A stretch of 64,000 bases of DNA from Themeda triandra. Lineage: Eukaryota; Streptophyta; Magnoliopsida; Poales; Poaceae. Positions 21,770 to 30,860 of the stretch are shown piece by piece. The notes under the pieces were generated by a model. That model saw nothing but the letters and a program-made list of their open reading frames with translations, did no database searches and was not told the DNA's origin. Both the position numbers and the translations under genes were made by a program. The stretch spans positions 124,001 to 188,000 of the forward strand of contig JAENPR010000863.1 in NCBI GenBank assembly GCA_018135685.1, read 5' to 3'. Position 1 is the first letter of the stretch, and each line of letters starts with the position of its first letter.

Positions 21770-22680
21770 ATGGATCAAACAACCCTTTTTGATTACGCGG
21801 CTCCAACGGGCGCTGAGTTGGAGCCGCCTAGTTCTTCTCAGGCTATTTTAGCCGCCCCCTATGAACTTCGCCCGAGTCTCATAGCGATGGTTTAGGAGAA
21901 TCCCTTTTCAGGAGAAGGAGATGAAAACCCATACACCCACTTACGTGATTTCGAGCAACTCGCTCGTGCATTCACATCCGAGGGGATGAGACGAGTTACC
22001 CTTAAGTGGAAGCTTTTTCCGTTCTCTTTAACGGGAAAAGCTAGGCATTTGTACTCTCGTTACGTAGGTAGTGTAGACGGAGAGTGGGAGAAGTTACAAG
22101 CCAAATTTTGCACGACCTATTTCCCCATCTCCCGTGTAGCCCGTCTCCGCAGAGATATCCTAAACTTCCAACAAGAAGAGAAGGAGTTTCTAGGTGCGGC
22201 ATGGACACGAATCATGGACTTAACTCCTCCGGTCCAGACTTAGCCATACCCGAGCCAACGTTAATGCAACACTTTTATCTCGGCCTTAGGCAAAGTTCCG
22301 CACAATTCCTAGATCTAGCCTCGAAGGGAGCATTCCTTCATTTACCCATTAGTGAAGGTAAGGTAGTCCTAGCAACCATACTAGACAATACCCCCTACAC
22401 CGATGATCATAGTGAAGCCCCTGAGGAAGACCAAACCCCTAGGGACGAAACCTCGACAGCCCAAGCTGACGAGCCTGAACCACAAACACCTCCAAGGGAA
22501 GAAGTAATTCACCCCTTGGAATATCCCTTGAACATCGAGACAAACCTTTTTGCCGATTTTGGCAATGTCTCGAACCAACTCGTGCACAAGAAACCCGATA
22601 GAGGCCCAAATAAGCACATCTCATCACGCTTAGAGGCACGTTATCTTAAGGCAACCGCCCAAGAGCTAATGTCGTCATGA
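21770..22680 (+). pseudogene. gag: gag of Ath-C, broken
   Basis: It starts MDQTTLFDYAAP; a stop follows after ELRPSLIAMV. The capsid-like region continues (THLRDFEQLARAF, LKWKLFPFSLTGKARHLYSR, FPISRVARLRRDILNFQQ), then a frameshift at about 22230. The next frame runs to 22680 (LMQHFYLGLRQSSAQFLDLA and an acidic Pro/Glu tail). It parallels the intact gag of Ath-D residue for residue in pattern. Gag would assemble the cytoplasmic virus-like particle. Confidence 0.85.
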
Positions 22681-24810
22681 GCGGCGAATGGGTGAGGAAA
22701 CGAGAGATGTCATCGATGTCATCGGACTTCTCTCTGTTTCACAACCATTCCCGTGTCATAGGTAGGATCTCTATCGAATCTCTTTACGACCCGGCCGTAG
22801 GAGCAAATGTAATGTCTAAAACTTTAGCAACAACACTCCTCGGTGAGGAACCGTTAACTTCCACCGACAAATTTCTCAAACTACCGTCGGGAAGTTAGTC
22901 AAGAGTTGCGGTCTTGCACGAAACGCACTAGTCACCATTAACAAAGTAAATGTCCTCCTAAATTTCTACATCTTTGATGTAGAGGATATTGACTTGTTAA
23001 TTGGATATCCGCTCCTCGCATTTCGAGTGACTTTGAGCGGGTACGTTAGGGGTCAACTAGGGAAAAACACGAACCTTTCGGTTCCCTTTGTCGGTTCAAT
23101 TAATACCAAATCGAACAACACCCGAAATTGACCCAATAGAGGAGGTAATGGTGGCGGCCCATATAGAGGCATCAATGCCGATATACAAGAAGAGGCCGAG
23201 GATTACATCGAAGAGCCGAAACAAACCCCGACCTAGACGAGCCCTTAGAGCTAGATGAATCGAACCGCAACCTAAACCCTCCATAGAACTTAAGCCACTT
23301 CCTTCTGGGCTTAGGTATGCCTTCCTTAACGGTGATAGAGACAAACCAGTCATTATTAGTGATCAGCTCTCTGAAGAAGAGACCGCTAGACTCATCGCCA
23401 TTCTAGAGAAGTATAATTCTGTCTTAGGATACTCCCTCCAAGACCTTAAGGGGATTAGCCCCGCTCTTTGCACACATCGCATCCCAATAGAACCCGACGC
23501 TACACCTTCGAGAGAGCCTCAAAGGAGGCTAAATAATGCGATGAGAGAAGTAGTAAAGAAGGAGGTCTTGAAGCTCTTGCACGGGGATAATCTACCCCTG
23601 TTCCAAACGGTGAGTGGGTCAGCCCCGTACAAGTAGTACCTAAGAAAGGAGGAATGACGGTCGTTAAAAATGACAATAACGAACTAATTCCACAACGAAC
23701 CGTCACGGGATGGAGGATGTGCATAGATTACCGAAAACTCAACAAGGCTACAAAGAAAGATCACTTTCCGTTACCATTCATCGATGAGATCTTTGGAACG
23801 GTTGGCGAAACACTCTTTCTTGTTTCCTTGATGGGTATTCGGGTTATCATCAAATCCCAATCCATCCCAACGATCAAAGTAAGACAACATTTACATGCCC
23901 TTACGGGACATATGCATATAGGCGCATGTCTTTTGGCCTATGCAACGCTCCCGCTTCCTTCCAAAGGTGCATGATGTCCATTTTCTCAGACATGATTGAA
24001 GAAATCATGGAAGTCTTCATGGATGACTTCTCCGTCTATGGCAAGACCTTTGACGGATGTCAATCTGGAGCGCGTCTTACAAAGATGCGAAGAAAAACAC
24101 TTGATCCTAAACTGGGAAAAATGCCATTTTATGGTTAGGGAAGGGATAGTGTTAGGACATAGAGTGTCCGAGCGTGGAATAGAGGTAGATAGAGCTAAGA
24201 TAGAGGTCATAGAACAGCTCCCACCTCCCACGAATGTTAGAGGAGTGCGTAGTTTCCTTGGTCACGCTGGTTTTTATAGGAGGTTTATACAAGATTTTTC
24301 ACAAATCGCTAGGCCTTTAACAAACCTCGCTAGCTAAAGACGCACCCTTTGATTTTAATGATGAGTGCTTAGATGCATTTTATTACCTTAAGAAAGCACT
24401 TGTCTCCGCGCCAATCATACAACCCCCTGATTGGTCGCTTCCCTTTGAGATAATGTGTGATGCTAGTGATTATCTTTGTAGGAGCTGTCTTAGGACAAAC
24501 TAGAGATAAGAAGCATCACGCTATCTGTTATGCTAGCAAAACACTAATCGGAGCTCAGCTTAATTATGCAACCACTGAAAAAGAGTTGTTAGCCGTAGTG
24601 TTTGCTATAGACAAGTTTAGTTCTTATCTGGTAGGAGCAAAAGTGATCGTTTACACCGATCACGCTGCTCTAAAATACTTATTTACTAAGAAAGACGCTA
24701 AACCAAGATTGATAAGGTGGATCCTGCTACTCCAAGAATTTGACTTAGAAATAAAAGATAAAAAGGGAGTAGAAAACTCGGTCGCGAGACCACCTTTCTA
24801 GGATGCGGGT
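22681..24810 (+). pseudogene. pol: Protease-RT-RNase H region of Ath-C, broken
   Basis: The protease segment contains YDPAVGANVMSK (about 22785) where a D-[TS]-G active site is expected. A degenerate second half follows (VEDIDLLIGYPL). RT begins near 23650 (WRMCIDYRKLNKATKKDHF) and has the FMDD catalytic motif (EVFMDDFSVYG, about 24012). It then reads GHRVSERGIEVDRAKIEVIE. RNase H is at 24457-24801. Reading frame changes at least five times. Confidence 0.85.
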
Positions 24811-26164
24811 TGAAGACAAACAAAGTTTTCCTATCAACGATTGTCTTCGGGACGACACACTTCTCAAGGTGTCGGCTACTCGCCCCGGTACGCAAACATC
24901 GTCAACTATATGGTCTCTCGGCTATGTACCTCCGGGGAAGATAAAAAGAAGCGATTAAGGAGAGCAAGGCACATCTTTGGGACGACCCTTACCTCTATAG
25001 GGTCTGCCAAGATGGGATGCTGAGACGGTGTGTACCAAAAGAAGAGGGCATCCAGATTATTAGAAAATGCCATTTGGCTGAATATGGAGGCCATTATGGT
25101 GCATTTAGAACCCATGCCAAGATCTGGCAAAGTGGATTCTATTGGCCTACCATGTACTGGGACACCAAGGACTTCATAAAAAGGTGTGAGAGGTGCCAAC
25201 GACACAGGAATATCAATACCTGTGACGCCATGCCCCTCACAAACAACCTTCAAGTGGAACTCTTTGATGTCTGGGGGATAGATTACATGGGCCCATTCCC
25301 ACCATCACAAGGATATGAATACATCCTGGTGGCAGTGGACTATGTATCTAAGTGGGTCGAAGCAATGCCGTGTAGGTCAGCAGACTCAAAACACGCCAAG
25401 GCAATGTTTCATGACACCATCCTTCCAAGGTTTGGCACCCCAAGGCTAGTCATCAGTGATGGAGGCAGCCATTTCATTGATAGAAGATTACAAGAGTACC
25501 TGAAAGGAATGGGGATAAGGCACAATGTGGGTACACCTTATCAACCCCAGACAAGCAGACAAGCAGAAACTTCGAACAAGCAAATCAAGAACATTCTGCA
25601 GAAGACTGTCAATAAGATGGGATCGGCATGGAAAGGTAGACTTCCCGATGCACTCTGGGCATACCGGACCGCATACAAGACCCCTATCGGTATGACCCCG
25701 TACCAGCTTGTATACGGAAAGACATGCCACCTGCCCGTCGAGTTGGAGCATAGGGCACATTGGGGCATAAAGAGGTGGAATATGGACTGCCCTCAGGCAA
25801 ACATTGGAAGATCCAGATCTCGAGTTGGAGGAATGGAGAGAGCAAGCTTATCACAATGCCGAATTTACAAGGAGAAAATCAAAAGATGGCATGATAAGCG
25901 AATCAAGCAAAAGAGTTCCATCCGGGGAACAAGGTACTCATGTTCAACTCTAGGGTCAAACTCTTTGGCCATGGAAAGTTAAGGAGCAAATGGGAAGGCC
26001 CGTACCTGGTGGTCGACGCCGCGACACATGGAGCCATGACGCTGCAGGACGACGACGGCAACATCTTCAAGGTAAATGGCCATCGCCTTAAGCTTTTCTA
26101 TGAACATGATTCCGTACAAGAAGAATTAGACATGATAGATTTCGTATTACATACTAATCACTAA
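24811..26164 (+). pseudogene. pol: Integrase of Ath-C, broken
   Basis: A long open stretch 25017-25982 holds the zinc-binding region (HLAEYGGHYGAFRTHAKIWQ, CERCQRH). It also holds the DDE core: D in FDVWGIDYMGPF, D in LVISDGGSHF, E in SRQAETSNKQIKN. A frameshift leads into 25940-26164 (KLFGHGKLRSKWEGPYLVVD), the C-terminal domain, ending at TAA 26164. Wording of these motifs is typical of Athila-lineage integrase. Confidence 0.85.
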
Positions 26165-26637
26165 AATCTACGTGTTTATTTCATTAACATGCTAGCTTTA
26201 ATACTTTGCAAATTCATAAACTGCATGCCACTTTGCTTGATTAGAAATATGGGTAGATTAGGAATTTCTAGGAACACTTGAGCATTTGGGAGCTAATCCC
26301 TAGAAGCCAGGTGTAGGTCGACCGACCTGTGTTTTGGCACCCACTCGAACCCAGGGTGGTGCAGCCAAACCAGGACCTCAGCCTGGTCGACTAGACCCAA
26401 CTAGGGTCCGGTCGACCGACCAAGTGATTCGTGATTTGAATTCGCAGAAATCCTTGGAACAGCTAGGGGAGCCTGTAGTTCAAATTTGAACTCAAACGGG
26501 GCAAAACCCCTGGTCGGCCGACCGGGCTTTTCGCCAATTCGAACTCGGCGAAGGAGTAGGATCGGTGGGGAGGCGTCTCCTAGGACGATCCCTTTCGAAT
26601 TCTTTTGAAATCCGCCAAAACCCTCTCCTCCACCTTG
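26165..26637 (+). other. Spacer between pol and ORF3 of Ath-C
   Basis: Non-coding. It carries palindromic or near-palindromic GGTCGNCCGACC motifs at about 26315, 26386, 26408 and 26512. It occupies the same place as the palindrome-bearing region of Ath-B. Confidence 0.6.
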
Positions 26638-26665
26638 CCTTTAAAAGCCCCCTAGGACTCTCCTC
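26638..26665 (+). promoter_or_regulatory. TATA-like box in front of Ath-C ORF3
   Basis: CCTTTAAAAGCCCCC begins at 26638. A pyrimidine-rich stretch (CTCTCCTCTCTTCCC) follows, about 100 nt upstream of the ORF3 ATG at 26743. Layout mirrors Ath-D. Confidence 0.45.
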
Positions 26666-26742
26666 TCTTCCCACAACACTCTAGCCTAGTTCATCACCTC
26701 CATTGCCCATTTGAGCCGCCCTTGAGCATCATCCACCTTGCC

Positions 26743-27564
26743 ATGGCACCACCCATGAAAAACCACCAAATCGTCCTTCGCCCGGACTCACCCATGCCTC
26801 CGCGGTCACTCGCTGCCGACATGGATCATGCCATGGCAGTGCACGTGATGGATCCAGAGCCGCTGGCCATGGTGCCACCGACGGGAGGCCTGCTGGGGAA
26901 AAACCCCTGGTCGGCCGACCAACATTTTGGGTCGGCCGACCAGAGGCGTGGTCGCCAGACCACCCCCCAGCGTCCTGCCCAGTCGGGACCATCATCGCGC
27001 TCGCTGACTCCGAAGAGGACCCTCGGGAAATCTCCCGTGAGGTCCACCACGCCAAGGCGACCCGTCACGGGTCAATTGGCGTTGAAGAACACGCCACCTG
27101 CAGGGGCTAGGGAAGCCCCGATCGTCATCTCCGCCAACACTGGGGGCAGCTCAAGTTTTGAGCCGTCCCGCACGCCGCACTTCCGCCGGATCAAGGATCC
27201 TGGACCGGGGATGGGGAAGACCCTCATCCCACCATTGGACTCCGACGATTGCATGGCCCTGAGGGAGTCGAACGACTCCACCAGCGTCTCCGTCCGGAGG
27301 CACTTGTCTCCACCGCCTATCAGAGGCCCACCTGGGCTCTTTGAGGGTGAGGAGGAGAAGAGCGACATGGAGAAACTTCTCCGTGTCATGGCAAATTTGA
27401 GGGAGAAGAACGAGACCCTCATGGAGACAGTGGCGGAGCTTAGGATTGCCCACATGGACATGCTAGATGCATTCCGTGACCTGCGCATTAGCAATAATGC
27501 GAAGGTCAAGAGGATTGCAAGGGCAATCGGTAGGGAGGATCTACTAGAGATCCCCTCTCCCTAG
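26743..27564 (+). CDS. Third ORF (ORF3) of Ath-C, intact, 273 aa
   Basis: The ATG at 26743 has a strong context (GCCATGGCA). The N-terminal ~190 residues are basic, Pro/Ser/Thr-rich and probably disordered. They include two WSADQ/GSADQ repeats encoded by GGTCGGCCGACCA palindromes, and PRRPVTGQLALK. Residues ~200-265 form a heptad-rich coiled coil (EEEKSDMEKLLRVMANLREK) ending in AELRIAHMDMLDAFRDLR and KVKRIARAIGRED. The C-terminus is homologous to Ath-D ORF3. No signal peptide, membrane span or catalytic motif is visible. Staying open while gag-pol has decayed is notable, although low-complexity GC-rich DNA can stay open by chance. Function unknown. Confidence 0.65.
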   Translation: MAPPMKNHQIVLRPDSPMPPRSLAADMDHAMAVHVMDPEPLAMVPPTGGLLGKNPWSADQHFGSADQRRGRQTTPQRPAQSGPSSRSLTPKRTLGKSPVRSTTPRRPVTGQLALKNTPPAGAREAPIVISANTGGSSSFEPSRTPHFRRIKDPGPGMGKTLIPPLDSDDCMALRESNDSTSVSVRRHLSPPPIRGPPGLFEGEEEKSDMEKLLRVMANLREKNETLMETVAELRIAHMDMLDAFRDLRISNNAKVKRIARAIGREDLLEIPSP

Positions 27565-28560
27565 AATAAAAATAGTTTTTAGAGACTAGGCACTTTTGTT
27601 TTTTAAAATTTCCCTTAGTTGATTTCCTTTTTTTTTAATTTTAAATTTTCCATTACAATGTAATAGTGCCTATGAATTTGATTTTAATACAAAGGAAGAT
27701 TGGAAAGAAAAAGGTTGTTTAACCCTGTTGGTGCACTTTGCCACCAGCAGGGTATGTGCATTTCACTTCATTTTTGCTGTGTCATTTTCATAGTGAACAA
27801 AACCCAAGTGTGGGGGAGTCTGCCGACTCCCCAGAAACACAAAAAAATGGTGAAACAGGCACGGATTCGAGGTGCTGACATGTTTGCAGATTGGCACGAC
27901 GAAAGTCGACCCGAACCATCGGTCGGCCGACCGACACTTTGTGCCAATTCGGCAAACCGAGTACACCGCGCTAACCGGGAGACCGAGAGGAGTCGGAACC
28001 CGGAGCCACGGAGCCGTGTCCAGGTCGGTCGACCGGACTGTTGGCCCCCGGCCCACCGGCCAGCCTCTACGCGCAGAACACCGCGGCTGCGGTATGTCCC
28101 TCCTACTCCTTCCTCTTTCTTTTTCAGTTTTTCCTTATTTACTTACTTGCTTTTAAAATAATAAATAAATAAAATAATAATAAAATGAAGACTTGCATCT
28201 AGAACTTAAAAAACTGCTTGATCTATGACATTTAGAGATAGAGACTTTGCTAAACTTTACTCTTGCACATGATCATTCTTGTGGGTCAAACATTCTTAAT
28301 AGGACCATCATATTGACTAGGTTGTTGATAAATGTGATATAATTCTCGGCTCATGCTCCATGCCTTTCTATCTAAAGCACTTAGAGGTTTAATTTTGAAA
28401 AATGTCATAAAACTATAGTGTCACTACTCCTCAATAGTGTTGAAATACCCACCACGGCCATATATATCAAAATTCCAAAAGCCTTCTACATAAGCTACTT
28501 GCTTGCATTGAGTTTGGTTAAGACTTGTAGAACCTTTGTTAGAGGTTTGTCGTGGCCCTA
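27565..28560 (+). other. Non-coding 3' region of Ath-C after ORF3
   Basis: It has an AT-rich segment with possible polyadenylation signals near 27660-27690, then the internal hairpin at 27813-27832. A perfect 16-bp palindrome TCGGTCGGCCGACCGA (27919-27934) and a related motif at about 28023 follow, then AT-rich sequence homologous to Ath-B 12300-12790. Confidence 0.55.
27806..27832 (+). promoter_or_regulatory. Internal PPT-like hairpin of Ath-C
   Basis: AAGTGTG precedes GGGGAGTC (27813-27820), TGCC and GACTCCCC (27825-27832), an 8-bp perfect stem. The left part AAGTGTGGGGGA equals the true PPT at 29493-29504. The hairpin differs by one base from the 20-bp palindrome of the Ath-A LTR. Confidence 0.6.
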
Positions 28561-28587
28561 AGATCAAGATCCACATCACCAAATACG

Positions 28588-28770
28588 CTTCTAATCCGGA
28601 AGTAAGCGGTCATGCTACTCCTATCCCGGGAGTACACATCTAACTACCATTATCATGCGCTCCTACCCCGGGAGTACGCATCTCACCATTCATCGTTTAT
28701 GCCACTCCTACATTGGGAGCGCGCATCATCATCCATACCACCATTATTGTGCTACTTCTACACTGGAAGT
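28588..28770 (+). repeat. Five-unit hairpin array of Ath-C
   Basis: Units are 28588-28602 (CTTC/GAAG), 28617-28633 (ACTCC/GGAGT), 28660-28674 (CTCC/GGAG), 28705-28719 (CTCC/GGAG) and 28754-28770 (ACTTC/GAAGT). All loops are 7 nt: TAATCCG, TATCCCG, TACCCCG, TACATTG, TACACTG. Wherever the stem changes T to C on the left, the right arm changes A to G. Confidence 0.75.
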
Positions 28771-29466
28771 ATGCACCTTCACCATCTCCTAGATTGCTCC
28801 ATACTCCAAAAGTTAGAAAAACTCTCTCATATTATCATTTGTTAGGTGAGACATACCCCAAAAGGCTAGGCATCTATTGAGATAGAGCAAAAAAAAAATT
28901 GATAATAAAGAGCTAGCCTTGTCTCAATAGAATAGAAAGAGAGATAGCATCAAAAGAAGGAGCAATCTCATCCATCATTCATCCAATTCCTTTTTCATCA
29001 TCCATTATATTCTCCACTTTACATCTTGATCTAGGGACATGATAAGTCTCTGCTTTGTGGTCCAAGACCTTAATTTCTTAACTAAGACAATATATGCAAC
29101 GCAAGTATGCTATTCCTTGACATACCTATTCAAGCTCCATATAAAGCCTTATTAGAGATAGGATGTTTTTAAAGGCAAATATATGATGTGCCTTGATGAG
29201 GATTCATACACCACTTGAGTGACTAGAGGTATTAGTTGAGGAGTAGGAATGACACATGTGCTTTATTTTCAAAAATCTATAAAAAACTCTAAGTATTAAG
29301 GATATGAAATGAGTAGAGAACTGAGCCTAGAGAACTATTCCATTTGTTTCAACAACTGAAGGATTTATGTTAGACAAGTACCACATAACCCACTTGAATG
29401 ATTTCGCCGAGTAAACTTAGTACTTGCCGATATCTTAATAATGTTGTAGTATCTTTCTCTCTAAAA

Positions 29467-29507
29467 CTTTGCTTGAGGACAAGCAAAGACTTAAGTGTGG
29501 GGGATCT
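29467..29507 (+). promoter_or_regulatory. PPT and adjacent hairpin of Ath-C
   Basis: CTTTGCTTG (29467-29475), AGGA, CAAGCAAAG (29480-29488) form a perfect 9-bp stem. TTAAGTGTGGGGGATCT (29491-29507) is the PPT abutting the LTR. Relative to Ath-A and Ath-B, the CG pair in the stem is replaced by TA. Confidence 0.85.
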
Positions 29508-30860
29508 TGTTGACGGCATTTAGACCCTGTTTTCATCTCATGAAAGCCATCAACATTGGTCACATTTAAGAGCTACACCCAGCAAACGAGTAGTGATATA
29601 GGTGCAATTCACTTGGTTCCACATGTACATGTCACTATTTGGATGCAGGTACAAACAGGTACTAATCAAGCCTGAACAAGCGTGGATGGAGCAAATTTGA
29701 GCAAGCTCCAAATGAGCAAGCAAGACAAGTGACAAGTCGGGATCGCACCGGGGAGGCCGCCACGTGGGCCGGAGGCCCAAGGCTAGGTCGGCCGACCCGC
29801 CCTTGGTGGCAGGACACCTTGGCACTTCAGCCACCGCCACCCGGACCTTCTAGAAGGCCGGTGGGACCAACCCGTCGACCAACCATAGGTCGGCCGACCG
29901 GGGTTGGGCCCCACTTGAGGTCGGTTTGCTTCCACCGCCTTCCCGCATGATCGCCACGTGTCCTACACCGAGCATCGTCCATTCAAGTCGGTGGGAAGGT
30001 CGGTTTGATCCAAGGGTGTAGAAGAGATGTCACGCGGTTCGCTGACGTGGCACTGGAGTAACCCCTACTCCATCTCCCCTATAAATACCCTCCTCTAGCT
30101 TAGTCCAAAATGCACCATGTATCATAGGAAGAGCTTCTATTAAGCTATAGTGTGAGAATAGAGGGCGTAGAGTGAGGAGTTCCAGCGGAGGAGTCCCGCC
30201 TGTCGGGAGTCTTCTTCCGGGAGCGCCTCGGCGGATGCTTGTCTTCTAGTAAGTTTTACTATCTAGTTGCTTTCATCGAGTACTTTCGTATTTATTTACT
30301 GTCTTAGTTTATCTTAAGTGTACACCCTTTGCCGGCACATTGCTCTCTCCCCGAGCGGGCGTATGTCGCTCTTGAGTGAAGTACTTTAAACCCCGGCCAT
30401 GTTTAGAGTAGTAGAGATAGTGTAGGCGCGGTGTCTAGACTAGATCTGCCGGTGTGAACGTCTGGCTGCACCCAGGAACGCCCATAAGTGTAGTGTGACA
30501 GCCTTCCGTTGGGACCTTGGAGTTCTCCTGAGCGTGTTGTTAGGTTAGATTGTAGGCCTACTTTGGGGGTCGCTTCAGGGTGCGTTATTTTAGCATCCTG
30601 TCTCGTCCTTCGGCCGCAGTAGAAAGATAGAGTTAGTTCTCACGTACCCTTAGGATAAGCTAAGTTAGAACCGAATACTAGAATTACCTCTCGAACCCAT
30701 CCTAAGCCCTTTGATCATTGCCTGACGGCATCCCTTGGCCTAGTTAGTCCACTTCTCGTTCCCCTGTGGAAAATACGATACCTGGAATACTCCCGGTGAA
30801 GTGCTACATTGACTACCCGTCCGCTTGCGGTAATCCCGTTTGCCACATCTGGTGTCAACA
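29508..30860 (+). repeat. 3' LTR of Ath-C (1353 bp)
   Basis: It starts TGTTGACGGC and ends GGTGTCAACA, followed by the TSD GTGGC. It matches 20333-21674 with a modest number of substitutions and short indels. Palindromes AGGTCGGCCGACC occur at about 29784 and 29886, and the TATA box is near 30080. Confidence 0.95.

Larger units (their letters stand above)
20333..30860 (+). mobile_element. Ath-C: complete Athila-like element nested in Ath-D
   Basis: Its 5' LTR (20333-21674) and 3' LTR (29508-30860) are flanked by a perfect TSD GTGGC (20328-20332 and 30861-30865). Order is LTR, PBS, gag, protease, RT-RNase H, integrase, palindrome-bearing spacer, ORF3, structured 3' region, PPT, LTR. It lies in the opposite orientation to its host Ath-D and interrupts Ath-D's integrase. 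Gag-pol has many frameshifts, whereas ORF3 is fully open. Confidence 0.95.

Noticed and set aside
26743..27564. ORF3 as a retroviral-type env gene
   Set aside because: No signal peptide, transmembrane segment or cleavage site; it is a soluble, coiled-coil-type protein.
28560..28790. Hairpin array as a CRISPR array
   Set aside because: Units are short, variable and covarying, spacers are homologous between elements, and this is a plant genome.
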